Assembly: GCF_902168175.1 (NCBI RefSeq)
Contig: NZ_CABHOU010000077.1
Span: 1 to 63,850, forward strand
DNA length: 63,850 bases
Direction: 5' to 3'
Source: an uncultured Chitinophaga sp.
GTDB taxonomy: Bacteria > Bacteroidota > Bacteroidia > Chitinophagales > Chitinophagaceae
A model generated the notes under the pieces. The model was not told the origin of the DNA, made no database searches, and worked only from the letters and a program-made list of their open reading frames with translations. Each line of letters begins with the position of its first letter. The first letter of the stretch is position 1. This document shows positions 7,412 to 16,984 of this stretch, one piece after another. Made by a program: the position numbers and the translations under genes.

Positions 7412-10400
7412 TTAGAATGTATATCTCACACCCAGTTGTACCTGGTACCTGGAGCCGAGATAATCGATAGAATAAGCTTTACCGGGTTCGTTGAACGTAT
7501 AAACAGGATAACCCTCTTTACTTTGCGCCGGCGGAAACAGTACGGGGGTAAGCCCTACGCTGGCCGTGCTGTTAAACGTGTTGGGTGAAAAGTACTGGCG
7601 CCCCCAGCTGCTGTTAAGCATATTGGTGAGGTTCATTACATCGGCGGTAATACTGATGAAGTGAGTCTTTAACGCCGGGAAATGGAACTCCTGGGCAAAG
7701 TGCAAATCGGCCTGTATGTTCCAGGGCGTACGTCCCTCGTTCCGTTCTGTAAACTGCCCTCTCCTGCCACTCAGGTATTCGTTACCATCGATGTAAGCGT
7801 TAAAGGCGGAAGCTTGTGCAGCAGCAGTTACTACCTGCCCGTTCACCATCCTGTCCTGGAAGAAGTTCTCTGCGTCGGCCGCCTGCGGAATGTAGGCCAG
7901 GCTCACCTGCTGCGGCAGGCCCTGAATGCTGTTATTGACAATACCGTAAGTAAACGGACTGCCCGACTGTGCGCTGAAGAACAGGCTGAAGCTGCTCACC
8001 AGCACATCGTTCCACGCCTTTTTGTAACTGGTATTTACAATGATACGGTGACGGATGTCGAAGTTGGAGTAAGCTACTCCCGGATTGTTGGGTGTCAAAG
8101 ACTGGTTGAGCTGCCAGTTAGATTCCATGGAGTTCCTGATACCGTTAAATACATCTTTACTCTCTCCAAAAGTGTAAGCACCCGACAGCAACAAACCATT
8201 AAAGGTTTTGCTGATGGTACCGGTAATACTGTAACGGTAACCTTTATTCGTGTTGCTTAACAGGTAAGCGTTAGAGAAAGAAGGATTCACCGTACCGGAA
8301 TATATGGGCTGCTGTTTGTTCACGTCATAACCGTAATAACGCGGGTTATCACTGATGTTCACCTGCTGGAAAAACACATCTTTCAAACTTTTGGTAATAA
8401 TACCTTCCATACCGAACTTCCATTGGTCAGCGGTGGTGTAGTCAAGACCGATACTGGCTCTCAACACCTGCGGCATAGAGAAATTGTTATCTACTAAATC
8501 TACCTGCGTTTTACCTGAATTGGGATTATTGATCACGTTCCCGTTTTGCTCAATAAAATCTGCAATCCCATTGTTACCGGGCTTAATAGCGTCAGAACCG
8601 TCGGCAAAAGGCTTCTGATCGGCACGCTGATCGAATGAGCCGTAGCTAACGCCGTTATTGTAATAGGCATAAGCCAGCCAGGCAAACGGAATACGGCCGG
8701 TAAACAAACCTGCTCCACCCCGCAACACCAATGACTGGTTACCTAACCAATCGTACCGGAAACCTAAGCGTGGCGATAATTTAACTTTACCCAGGTAATC
8801 ATTCGACAAACGGCTTAGCGGTGTGTAATGATAAGTAGTACCGAAGTTCGGATCGGCCATGGCATCGGCCACTTTATCGCTCAATGTTGGTTTATTGGGC
8901 AGATGCGTATAGTCTGCACGCAGGCCTGGCATGATCTTCAACTTATCATTTACCTGTATTTCATCCTGCACATACAGGCTGAACAGGTTGATGTTGAATA
9001 CCGCCCCGGGATTTGCCATGATATAGTCGCGGCTGTTATTCGTATAGTTATAACTGCCTCTCACCCTGTACGGATTATTAGACAGGTAATCTTCGATACT
9101 CAGGTAATCGACCCTTCCGTTCCAGCTGTTCACAAAACCATAGTCGATATGATACAACTCGTTATGCGTACCAAACAGGAAGTTATGTTTACCACGGCTC
9201 CAGGAAAGGTTGTTACTTACCTCGATAGTGCGTTGCTTCATGTTAAAGATCGCCGCTTCACGATCGGTACCCAGGTAAATAGTAGTACCCGGTGCCCGGC
9301 CCATGATCTGTACCTGCGGCAGCGAAGGATCACTGAGCGGGTCGCGGTAATCGTGTACGGTGCTAAAGCCGGCTACGAAGCTGTTGGTAACGGCGTTGGA
9401 CAGGCGGCTTTTCAGCTCTGCCACCGTGCTGCTCTGGTTATTCGTTTGTTTGAAGGCCATGCTGCTAAAGCGGAAGTCCTGCTGATCACGATCAAGATTA
9501 ATAGCCCTGGAACGGATGGTATTGTTGCGTACCGATAACTGGTGTTTATCATTGATATTCCAGTCTACCCGGTTAAAGAACTTTTCCGATTCCGAAGAAG
9601 CATTGTACACCCCGGCAGTGCCCGGATCAAATACATTGCCATAACGGCTGATGGTTTCGTTACGGATATCGTCTGCATCTTTCGCGCTGAGGATACTAGC
9701 CGTTTCGTCCTTACCAGCAAGCAGTTGCGCAGGTTCTGTACGGCGGGTGACCTCTTCATTCGTAAAAAAGAACAGTTTGTTTTTGATGATGGGGAAGCCC
9801 AAACGCACACCTGCCTGGTAATCTTCAAAATCGCTGTTCATTTTACCGAGCGTGCCCACTTTATCCTTTCCAACCAAAGCAGCATTTCGGCCAAAGCCAT
9901 ATACCGAACCGCTGAAAGTATTGGTACCACTGCGGGTAACGGCGTTAATACTACCACCGGTGAAGTTGCCGATTTTCACATCATAAGGCGCCAGGTATAC
10001 CTGCATATCCTCAATCGCATCCAGCGAAACCGGGTTGGTACGTGTGCTGCTGCCCGGCTGACCCGAGGTACCGCTTTGCCCACCACTCGAAGGACTAAAC
10101 CCGATAGCATCGTTATTAATGGCGCCATCAATGGTCACGTTGTTATAGCGGAAGTTGGAACCGCCGAAGCTGTTATCCTTACTACCCTGCGGTACCAGCC
10201 TGGTAATATCCTGGATGCTGCGGCTTACTGTAGGCATATTATTCAACTGCGTGCGATTGATGTTCTGTCCTGCCCCGTAGTTGTTAGCACGTGGCCCCGA
10301 CTTCGCCCCTTTGATCACTACTTCCGACAGCTTTTTACTTTCATCTGTCATTGTGAAATGCAGCAACTGCGGTTCACCGAGTTTTACGGTGATGTTTTCC

Positions 10401-10687
10401 TGCACCTGCGGGCTCATACCCATCATGGTGGCCGTTACTTTATAGGGACCGCCAATGCGCAGGCCCGACAGGCGATACCGGCCGCCGGGGTCGGTAATCA
10501 CGGGGTACTTTGTGCCCGAAGGCGTGTGTAAGGCTATTACCGTTATACCGGGTAATGCCTCGCCTTTTCCGTCCTGTACCTTACCGGTAAGGCCGCCGCC
10601 TGTTTCCTGCGCCAGTGCAGCAAAAGGCAGCATCAGCAACAACAGGAAAAAGCGTATATGTGGGATTGTAAAAAAGCTCATGTTCAT
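7412..10687 (-). CDS. Oar-like TonB-dependent outer-membrane receptor
   Basis: A 1091-residue protein with a signal peptide (cleavage near AALAQ), a CarboxypepD_reg-like domain (about 30-115), a TonB plug (about 125-255) and a long beta-barrel ending in an aromatic residue (VRYTF). The plug carries NVTIDGAINND and GGSINAVTRSGTN, typical of Oar-like receptors rather than SusC. In Myxococcus, Oar is needed for export of the protease PopC, so members may move proteins as well as nutrients. The start may be ATG 10687 or ATG 10681. Spacing to neighbours is 9 bases on both sides. No SusD is present in the cluster, so its surface partner is probably one of the FAS1 or TIG lipoproteins (inference). 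Confidence 0.88.
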   Translation of the reverse strand: MNMSFFTIPHIRFFLLLLMLPFAALAQETGGGLTGKVQDGKGEALPGITVIALHTPSGTKYPVITDPGGRYRLSGLRIGGPYKVTATMMGMSPQVQENITVKLGEPQLLHFTMTDESKKLSEVVIKGAKSGPRANNYGAGQNINRTQLNNMPTVSRSIQDITRLVPQGSKDNSFGGSNFRYNNVTIDGAINNDAIGFSPSSGGQSGTSGQPGSSTRTNPVSLDAIEDMQVYLAPYDVKIGNFTGGSINAVTRSGTNTFSGSVYGFGRNAALVGKDKVGTLGKMNSDFEDYQAGVRLGFPIIKNKLFFFTNEEVTRRTEPAQLLAGKDETASILSAKDADDIRNETISRYGNVFDPGTAGVYNASSESEKFFNRVDWNINDKHQLSVRNNTIRSRAINLDRDQQDFRFSSMAFKQTNNQSSTVAELKSRLSNAVTNSFVAGFSTVHDYRDPLSDPSLPQVQIMGRAPGTTIYLGTDREAAIFNMKQRTIEVSNNLSWSRGKHNFLFGTHNELYHIDYGFVNSWNGRVDYLSIEDYLSNNPYRVRGSYNYTNNSRDYIMANPGAVFNINLFSLYVQDEIQVNDKLKIMPGLRADYTHLPNKPTLSDKVADAMADPNFGTTYHYTPLSRLSNDYLGKVKLSPRLGFRYDWLGNQSLVLRGGAGLFTGRIPFAWLAYAYYNNGVSYGSFDQRADQKPFADGSDAIKPGNNGIADFIEQNGNVINNPNSGKTQVDLVDNNFSMPQVLRASIGLDYTTADQWKFGMEGIITKSLKDVFFQQVNISDNPRYYGYDVNKQQPIYSGTVNPSFSNAYLLSNTNKGYRYSITGTISKTFNGLLLSGAYTFGESKDVFNGIRNSMESNWQLNQSLTPNNPGVAYSNFDIRHRIIVNTSYKKAWNDVLVSSFSLFFSAQSGSPFTYGIVNNSIQGLPQQVSLAYIPQAADAENFFQDRMVNGQVVTAAAQASAFNAYIDGNEYLSGRRGQFTERNEGRTPWNIQADLHFAQEFHFPALKTHFISITADVMNLTNMLNSSWGRQYFSPNTFNSTASVGLTPVLFPPAQSKEGYPVYTFNEPGKAYSIDYLGSRYQVQLGVRYTF

Positions 10688-10696
10688 TTAAGTTTT

Positions 10697-11683
10697 TTAT
10701 TGGTTAATGCGCAATACCTGGTCGGTGATGTGCAAAACACCGTTGCCGGTGATAAGGTCCTGGCGCAGTAGCGTTACCGCGCTGGTGTTACCGGTGCCTT
10801 TCAATGTAATACCGCTGTAACTGCCCGGCTGCGATGAATTGGGCACCAGCGTTACCATTACCGTATTGTTGTTCAGCATGCCCTGTGTACTAACACCCGA
10901 ATTCCCGGTAGTGAGGATATAGTCGTTCACAAACCTGCGGTCGGCCGCAATATGGTATTGAAGCAACGCTGCCAGCACAGCCGGATCGGCCTCATTGATC
11001 GCCTGCACAGTAGTGTAACCATACGCCTTCATCGCCGCATTATTAGCGGCGTATACCGTAAAGGGACCTTTACCTTTCAGCAGGTCCAGCATACCCGCAC
11101 GTTGTACGGCCTGGTAAAACAACGTAAGGTCATTTTCGGCAGCCAGTGCATCAGCCAGCAGCTCGTGCTGGTAAGGGGCCAGCACACGGTCTATCACCTG
11201 CACAAAACCATTGGAGGCCTGTATACCGACAGATAACAGGCGGCTTCCGTTGACCGTTAGCACCGTATCATTGTTTTTGATCCAGCGCGTTACATACAGT
11301 TTACCACTGTATGATTGTATCTCCTGGTTAAATAGGAATGGCATTTTACCCAGGTCATAATTCCCTTCCAGTACATGATAGTTGGCAATACGACCGATAA
11401 AAGACTGGCCGGCAGCCAGTATGGCAGCTGGCGTGCCGTAACCAGCCTTCTGAAATGCCTCGTCAGATGGCGCCAGCACGGTATAGGGACCAGGATTATA
11501 CAATTGCTCCCGGAGGCTCGAACGGCTTAATACCGTTTCCATCACCGACAGGCTAAAGTTATCTTTCAGCACCTGTGGAATACGGTTGTTATCCACTGGC
11601 GTTCCACTATCATCCTTACTGCAACCGGTAACCGTTCCCAATACCAGGAAGACGGCCATGGCTTTTATAGTGATCTTCTTCAT
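10697..11683 (-). CDS. FAS1 (fasciclin) lipoprotein, two domains
   Basis: A 328-residue lipoprotein; the signal peptide ends at VTGC followed by SKDD. Two FAS1 domains are seen: about 38-165 and 168-327. Both show the conserved H1 phrase (YTVLAPSDEAF, FTVYAANNAAM), the central YHVL / YHIA segment and the H2 end (VQVIDRVL, LHITDQVL). FAS1 domains mediate adhesion and protein or glycan binding at cell surfaces. The gene is 8 bases from the next FAS1 gene and 9 bases from the Oar-like receptor. It is the most canonical of the three FAS1 proteins here. Confidence 0.9.
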   Translation of the reverse strand: MKKITIKAMAVFLVLGTVTGCSKDDSGTPVDNNRIPQVLKDNFSLSVMETVLSRSSLREQLYNPGPYTVLAPSDEAFQKAGYGTPAAILAAGQSFIGRIANYHVLEGNYDLGKMPFLFNQEIQSYSGKLYVTRWIKNNDTVLTVNGSRLLSVGIQASNGFVQVIDRVLAPYQHELLADALAAENDLTLFYQAVQRAGMLDLLKGKGPFTVYAANNAAMKAYGYTTVQAINEADPAVLAALLQYHIAADRRFVNDYILTTGNSGVSTQGMLNNNTVMVTLVPNSSQPGSYSGITLKGTGNTSAVTLLRQDLITGNGVLHITDQVLRINQ

Positions 11684-11691
11684 TGTTATAG

Positions 11692-12948
11692 TTAGTTTAA
11701 GCGCAGGTCTTTAGGAATGAGCAAATGGTCCACTGCATGCACCGGGCCTTCGAAGGTCATAATATCTCCTTCGGTGATAATAGCATCGGGCGATGTGCTG
11801 CCTTTGGCTTTTACGCTGATCTGTCCGGATGATGTTTTGCCGAACAGTAGCGGCATTTTATAGGCGGGGAGGCCATCGTAAGTCACTGTGTTTACGGAGA
11901 AATCGCCGATCAGTTCATTAGTGAGTTCATTGGTGAAGAACACTGCGAACGAAGTGGCGCCCGGGCCCCAACCGCCGGTTGGTGCGTAAAACCTGCCCCA
12001 TACGTGGTAGCTAAGCAGTGTGTCCGTTACGAACATGCCATTTCTCATTTCGAAATAATCCCAGTCGAAATAAGGCATCGAGCGTTCGTTTAAGGTCATC
12101 AGGTCGGCTACTGAGTTAAATCCTGCATTCCGAAACGCTTCGTTTGTTGGCGCGAAAAAGGCTTCCGTGCGCACCAGGCCATCCACCGTTTCCAGGTTCG
12201 CAAACGTAGTGCGGGGGAATGAGGCCATACTTGCTTCCAGCCATAGGTCGAACGTTTGCCGGTACAACTCCGAGAATACAGAAAAGCGCGGGTCCGTAGC
12301 CATCAAATCCAGTACGTGCTGTGTGGGGCGCTGTGGCAATGCATTCACCGGCCATATCACGCCATTAGTGGCATAAAATGGTTTTGTTGCGCCGATGGTT
12401 TTACCATCCACGACCAAACTGCCGTTTGCCGCTGTGCTTACATAATGTTTGTAATTATAATCGACCGGGTAGGTAACGTTCGAACCAATGGTGTTCAGGT
12501 CTTCTTTCAGATCTCTATTGTACAGCAGCGATTTCTTGCGCGTGTTCCCTTTTTGTTTACGTAACACCAGCGTATCCAGCTGTTCCTCCAGTACATGAAA
12601 CAGTACCAGGCTGTCCAGCTCCTCCGCCGTTTTAGTCCCAATCGCATCCGCCGTAAAGCCGGCGGCCTGCATCGCTGCATCGTCCGGGGCGAGGACGGTG
12701 TATTTGTAAGATCCTCCGTTAGCCGTCATCACCTCACTTACATGGCTCTTTTGCCAGGCTGCGTAAAACAACTTGTAGGGTGACATTGCCAGCAATATGT
12801 TCAGGTCGTGCTTCACCGTGTCTATGTAAGGCACCGGCTCTCCATGCGGCAGCTGCTGAAACTCTTCTTTTTTACAACCAACCGCTAACAATATCGCTGC
12901 CAAACATGGCAGGAATAAGGCTGTTAATTTCTTGTTCATCATATCCAT
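11692..12948 (-). CDS. FAS1 (fasciclin) lipoprotein, enlarged second domain
   Basis: A 418-residue lipoprotein with lipobox AVGC then KKEE. FAS1 domain 1 spans about 45-200 (YTVLAPDDAAM, VLFHVLEE). Domain 2 spans about 210-415 and is longer than usual: the H1 motif (AFFAPTNEAF) and the YHVWG segment are separated by an insertion, and it closes with VHAVDHLLIP. Start is ATG 12948, 12942 or 12939; all give the same signal peptide core. Middle gene of three tandem FAS1 genes, which are diverged from each other and so do not look like a recent duplication. Confidence 0.87.
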   Translation of the reverse strand: MDMMNKKLTALFLPCLAAILLAVGCKKEEFQQLPHGEPVPYIDTVKHDLNILLAMSPYKLFYAAWQKSHVSEVMTANGGSYKYTVLAPDDAAMQAAGFTADAIGTKTAEELDSLVLFHVLEEQLDTLVLRKQKGNTRKKSLLYNRDLKEDLNTIGSNVTYPVDYNYKHYVSTAANGSLVVDGKTIGATKPFYATNGVIWPVNALPQRPTQHVLDLMATDPRFSVFSELYRQTFDLWLEASMASFPRTTFANLETVDGLVRTEAFFAPTNEAFRNAGFNSVADLMTLNERSMPYFDWDYFEMRNGMFVTDTLLSYHVWGRFYAPTGGWGPGATSFAVFFTNELTNELIGDFSVNTVTYDGLPAYKMPLLFGKTSSGQISVKAKGSTSPDAIITEGDIMTFEGPVHAVDHLLIPKDLRLN

Positions 12949-12966
12949 GAATTAATTCGTTATCAG

Positions 12967-14031
12967 TTATTTTTTGGCATCTGCCGGCAGCACTACCAGT
13001 CCAGGCAGGTGATGTACGATGCCGTTATCCGACAAATAATCACACCGGCCGGGAACTGTGGCGTTCACCGTATTTATGTAAGTGTTGGAGGCGTTACCGT
13101 AAGACAAAACATAATTCATTTCCCCTGTAAAAAAGTTCTTATTGCCTGCAATACTCCGGTGGTAGCTGTCATTGGTGATCTTCTGGGTAAAGCCGCCGGT
13201 ACCGTAAATCGTGGTGAAAGCATGGAAGTCAGAGATGAAAAAACGTTGGTGGGCGAACACGTACAGGCCGAACAACCGCTCCTTCACATAGGCATCTACG
13301 CTCATTGCCTGCACGGTGGCCAGGTCCAAACCGGCAGCAATAAAGGCATCATTATCCGGGGCAAAAACAGTATAAGGCCCCGGGCCCGAGAGTTGCTCCC
13401 AGAAACCGAACTTCTTCAATGCGGCCACAAAAATGGCATATTCAGGTCGGCTTTCGAGCCATTCCTGTACTTTACCCTCTTTGTATTTCATCACTTTGTC
13501 CAGCACGTGCATGGTACCATTGGCCAGTGTTACTTCCTTTTTTACTGCAAAAGCACCGTTAAAGAACAGGTAGTTGGGACCACTGGTAGCACCGCTGCCG
13601 GCGGCATAACTGGCAAGCGTCACATACAGTTCCTTTCCATTGTACATCGAAGCATACCGGATGTCTACCCCGTTTACCGGGATCTCACTCACCAGCAGGC
13701 GGCGGTTAAGGATGTGGAGATGCAGCATGTTACGCAGGCTGTCGGCGTTTAGTTTATCAAAATCTCCCGGATTACGGATACCGATATCGTTGAACGCTGT
13801 ATTGTTGGGCGCAAGCACTGTAAAAGGGCCTTTACCATTCAGTTCGTCAAGCATGCCTGCGTGTTGCAGGCCCGCGTAAAACAGGCTGAGGTCATAGTTA
13901 TTCTTTATAAAATCGGCAGCAGGCCGGTAGTTGGTAGTTTCCGGCACGACTTCCAGGTCGTCGTGACTGCAGGCCGTAAACAGCAGTAACAGCGATGCTA
14001 CTGCGATATATGAACGTATTGCGTTAAGCAT
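12967..14031 (-). CDS. FAS1 (fasciclin) lipoprotein
   Basis: A 354-residue lipoprotein; the hydrophobic signal ends in LLFTAC then SHDD. FAS1 domain 1 is at about 38-185 (FTVLAPNNTAF, LHLHILN, MHVLDKVM), domain 2 at about 195-348 (YTVFAPDNDAF, VFAHQRF, VHHLPGLVVL). The frame is open to 14067, but that start would put 12 polar residues before the signal peptide and overlap the preceding gene, so ATG 14031 is preferred. First of three FAS1 genes in transcription order, 32 bases after the 390-residue lipoprotein gene. Confidence 0.88.
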   Translation of the reverse strand: MLNAIRSYIAVASLLLLFTACSHDDLEVVPETTNYRPAADFIKNNYDLSLFYAGLQHAGMLDELNGKGPFTVLAPNNTAFNDIGIRNPGDFDKLNADSLRNMLHLHILNRRLLVSEIPVNGVDIRYASMYNGKELYVTLASYAAGSGATSGPNYLFFNGAFAVKKEVTLANGTMHVLDKVMKYKEGKVQEWLESRPEYAIFVAALKKFGFWEQLSGPGPYTVFAPDNDAFIAAGLDLATVQAMSVDAYVKERLFGLYVFAHQRFFISDFHAFTTIYGTGGFTQKITNDSYHRSIAGNKNFFTGEMNYVLSYGNASNTYINTVNATVPGRCDYLSDNGIVHHLPGLVVLPADAKK

Positions 14032-14063
14032 AATTTTTCTTTTTAAGTGAGGAGGATAGCAGA

Positions 14064-15236
14064 TCAATAAACCGGCGGCGGGTACTTCCGCTGCACAGTG
14101 GTGAGATAAGCATTACCATTCACGATTTCGATGGTGTTGACAGTGGCGAAAGAGCGGTGGTTATATTTACCGGAATGGATATTGACGATCAGGCCCGGTA
14201 AGGTAAGCGCTCCCTGTTCGTTCATCGCGCTGCCATTGCCCCTGCAGGAAATAAAAGCGTACGCACCTTCCGTGTCCGCAGACACATCGCCATAAGGATT
14301 ACGTTCTGGATCGATGCCCGGTGCCAGTAGTGTAAAGCGGCCCCATATATCAGTACTGATATGGTCCGACGCAGGATCTGCGAACAGCGGGAAGCTGTAA
14401 TAAGGCGTTACGTTACCCGAGCGGGCATCCCTTACTACCTGGCCCAGGTAGCCAAATTGCTGACCGGGCAAAGGAGTTGTGCTGGTGCCTTTACAAAGAG
14501 ATAACCAGATATTCATGTCATCCCTGATACCGTTCTGTAACAGACCGGAGCTATGCTGATACTTCTTCAGGCTATTATCTGCCTGCCAGAAACCATCCGA
14601 GCTGTAATTATAAAAATTCATGTACACCAGTGAGTCCGACAAAGGCAGTGTGTGAAACACTTCCTTACGTAGCAGCAGGCCCGTTTCTTTCGTAGTAAAA
14701 TCCCGCTGCAATACGTGCATGGTATATACATCCCGCTCACCGAACGTGAGTACTGTATCTACCAATACTTTTTTACGCAGTCCTGGTTCCAGGTTAAAAA
14801 AAGGAATACTGTTGGTAGGGCGGTACAGGAACATAATACGGTGCGTACCCGAAGGTATCTGTGCCCAGCTCGACAGGTCGAAGCCGTTCAGTACCGGGCC
14901 TACCAGTACATTTTCCTTACCGGGATATTCCGGGTTATTAACAGAATTATTGCTGCCTATGTGTGAAGGATAAGGCGGCGCGTAAGGCGCACGCTGATCG
15001 AGGAAGTCGCCCTTAATCGCAGCGCCTGTTGGCAGGCCGTCTTTATCCAGTACAGGATCGATGAGCATCGTGAGGAACGGGCGCTCTTCATCCTTATTTT
15101 CCAATCCTATTTTCAGGTTCAGGTTATTGAACACACGCAGGTAAGCAGGTTTGTCAATTTCCGTGTAGTCGACCTTACTGCAGCCCGAAAGCCCAAACAG
15201 TACGGCGCATAACATCATCAGATTATTCAGCTTCAT
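14064..15236 (-). CDS. Lipoprotein, DUF4397-neighbour type
   Basis: A 390-residue lipoprotein (lipobox LSGC, then SKVD). After it comes YLRVFNNLNL, reminiscent of the first strand of DUF4397 domains. The rest is beta-rich without a motif I can name; HRIMFLYRPT and VYTMHVLQRD in the middle look like strands of an Ig-like sandwich. It lies 5 bases after the DUF4397 lipoprotein gene, so the two are almost certainly co-translated, and they may act as a pair. A glycan- or protein-binding role is inferred from context only. Confidence 0.75.
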   Translation of the reverse strand: MKLNNLMMLCAVLFGLSGCSKVDYTEIDKPAYLRVFNNLNLKIGLENKDEERPFLTMLIDPVLDKDGLPTGAAIKGDFLDQRAPYAPPYPSHIGSNNSVNNPEYPGKENVLVGPVLNGFDLSSWAQIPSGTHRIMFLYRPTNSIPFFNLEPGLRKKVLVDTVLTFGERDVYTMHVLQRDFTTKETGLLLRKEVFHTLPLSDSLVYMNFYNYSSDGFWQADNSLKKYQHSSGLLQNGIRDDMNIWLSLCKGTSTTPLPGQQFGYLGQVVRDARSGNVTPYYSFPLFADPASDHISTDIWGRFTLLAPGIDPERNPYGDVSADTEGAYAFISCRGNGSAMNEQGALTLPGLIVNIHSGKYNHRSFATVNTIEIVNGNAYLTTVQRKYPPPVY

Positions 15237-15241
15237 ATCTT

Positions 15242-16960
15242 TTACTTCGTATGTTTTACAATGATCATTTTTGCCTTTTGTGCTTCCGGTTGCCCGCCCT
15301 TCAGCTGGCCCACCAGCGCTATGGTGTACACACCGGGTTCATGATTGGGCAGTTCGCCGCGTACATATAATTCCCTGCGCGCTATCATGTCCGTACTGTT
15401 CAGCGTAGCTATTTCCGACAACCAGGTACCCGGATATACAGCGGGTGATGAGCGGAAAGCCATGATCTGGTAAGGCTCACGCTCCTGCCCATAACTTACA
15501 TAAGGCAGGTCGAGCAGCGGTTTACCCGGTTGCAGGTTCCTGGCAGATGTGGTGCCCGTAAAAGGCTGCCCGTTATCTGTGGTAAAACTTACATAAGGCA
15601 GGTCGGCACAAAAGTTCATAAACCGGAACTGGAAAGGGTATTTCAGTTGTATGCGGGTGTAAGTACCATCGTCCGGATTTTGCGCACCCGGAAAATAGTA
15701 ACCGCCACTCAGGTTATTCGACACCAGGGAAATGGCAGGTTTGCCATCGGGCGCAGTGTATACCCAGGCGGTATAATTCTGTCCTGCGCTTAACAAAGCA
15801 TCATGCGATGCGATGACGCTCCCTTTGTCATCCAGCGCTTCTATTTTTGACTGCCCACTCACATATATGCCGTACTCGCTATGGCCCGAATAAGCCAATT
15901 CTGCGAGCGGCCTGCCATTCACCCTCACTTGTACCTTGCCGCTGCCGGGCAGCGCATGTACGGCCTGCAAACGCGTATAGTTCACATTCTCCGGTTCACT
16001 CACATCAGTCATCACGCGGAACGCGTTCTGCATACCACTGGTCGTTTCACCAGGCTGACCATTGTAATAGGGCGTCGTAAACCTGTCTACCCCCACCACG
16101 ATCGTATACACGCCGCCTGGCTGATAGGTCCTTACCGGCGCATAGGTAAGATGCGTACTCACTGTATGTGGCCGTCCGGACACACCCTTTACCAGGGTGG
16201 ATGTAGCAGGATCGATCATATGTGTGTTCTCCTGCGCGCTGCCTCCGCCTCCTGTCACCTGTATACCGGCGGGTGTCAGCACTTTAAACTGGTAAACGCC
16301 ATAAGGCACTTCAATATAATCGGAGGCAAGGCCCAGTGTGATGTTGGAAGTGGCCGGGCTTACCGGCGTACCATCTGCATAAGTCAGCGTTAATGGCCCG
16401 GATACATTTTCCATATCGTCCGACTGTGGCTTCAGTTCATCTGCCAGGTTCAGTAACCTGATCTTGAAATAACCGGCTTTGGCAGGCGCTGTCACTGAAC
16501 GAGGCACCGGCAATACGGCAGGCAATGTACCGATGGTCCACATGTCACTCTGCAACAGGTAGTAATCCATGGGCGCATTGTTCTTTTCCTCCACATCAAA
16601 CTTATACTTGTCGGGCACCTGCTGGTACACGGCGGTTTCTGTTTGTAATGTCGCTTTACCCGACCGCAGTATGGACCGGGGAATGTTCCAGGTAGTGCCA
16701 AGCCTTCCTGTTTCCGGGAAATAATAGGTAGACGGATAACGAACTTCCTGGTTCGGCAGTATGATCGCAAAGCTGGTCAGCGTATCGCCGTTCGCGATCA
16801 TCTGGCTATGCCCTGCCAGGTTTACAATACGCAACAGCGAATTGCCCTGCACGTCTGTTACCGGACGGTTATCGTAGGAAAAATCTGATTTATCTTTTTT
16901 GCAGGACACAAAACTGGCAGCGATGAGCAACAGTCCTGCGGCAAAATATGTATAACGCAT
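15242..16960 (-). CDS. DUF4397-containing lipoprotein
   Basis: A 572-residue lipoprotein with signal peptide ending SFVSC then KKDK. Residues about 335-425 form a DUF4397 domain: the phrases RLQAVHALPGSG and VQVRVNGRPLAELAYSG, then a YTAWVY strand, match that Ig-like family. The N-terminal region also starts with LLRIVNLAGHS, a second, more diverged copy. Function of DUF4397 is not known; it occurs in surface proteins. Start ATG 16960 gives a normal lipoprotein signal; the 8 residues upstream in frame are unlikely to be used. It is the first gene after the signalling receptor, 24 bases downstream. Confidence 0.82.
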   Translation of the reverse strand: MRYTYFAAGLLLIAASFVSCKKDKSDFSYDNRPVTDVQGNSLLRIVNLAGHSQMIANGDTLTSFAIILPNQEVRYPSTYYFPETGRLGTTWNIPRSILRSGKATLQTETAVYQQVPDKYKFDVEEKNNAPMDYYLLQSDMWTIGTLPAVLPVPRSVTAPAKAGYFKIRLLNLADELKPQSDDMENVSGPLTLTYADGTPVSPATSNITLGLASDYIEVPYGVYQFKVLTPAGIQVTGGGGSAQENTHMIDPATSTLVKGVSGRPHTVSTHLTYAPVRTYQPGGVYTIVVGVDRFTTPYYNGQPGETTSGMQNAFRVMTDVSEPENVNYTRLQAVHALPGSGKVQVRVNGRPLAELAYSGHSEYGIYVSGQSKIEALDDKGSVIASHDALLSAGQNYTAWVYTAPDGKPAISLVSNNLSGGYYFPGAQNPDDGTYTRIQLKYPFQFRFMNFCADLPYVSFTTDNGQPFTGTTSARNLQPGKPLLDLPYVSYGQEREPYQIMAFRSSPAVYPGTWLSEIATLNSTDMIARRELYVRGELPNHEPGVYTIALVGQLKGGQPEAQKAKMIIVKHTK

Positions 16961-16984
16961 AAAATATCTTTTTTCAGTGATCAC

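Noticed and set aside
9542..10531. Plus-strand frame of 329 codons
   Set aside because: Antisense to the conserved plug and CarboxypepD_reg part of the Oar-like receptor; no family character.
7412..16960. SusD in the FAS1/Oar operon
   Set aside because: None of the lipoproteins has the helical SusD core; they are FAS1, DUF4397-like or TIG/NHL.
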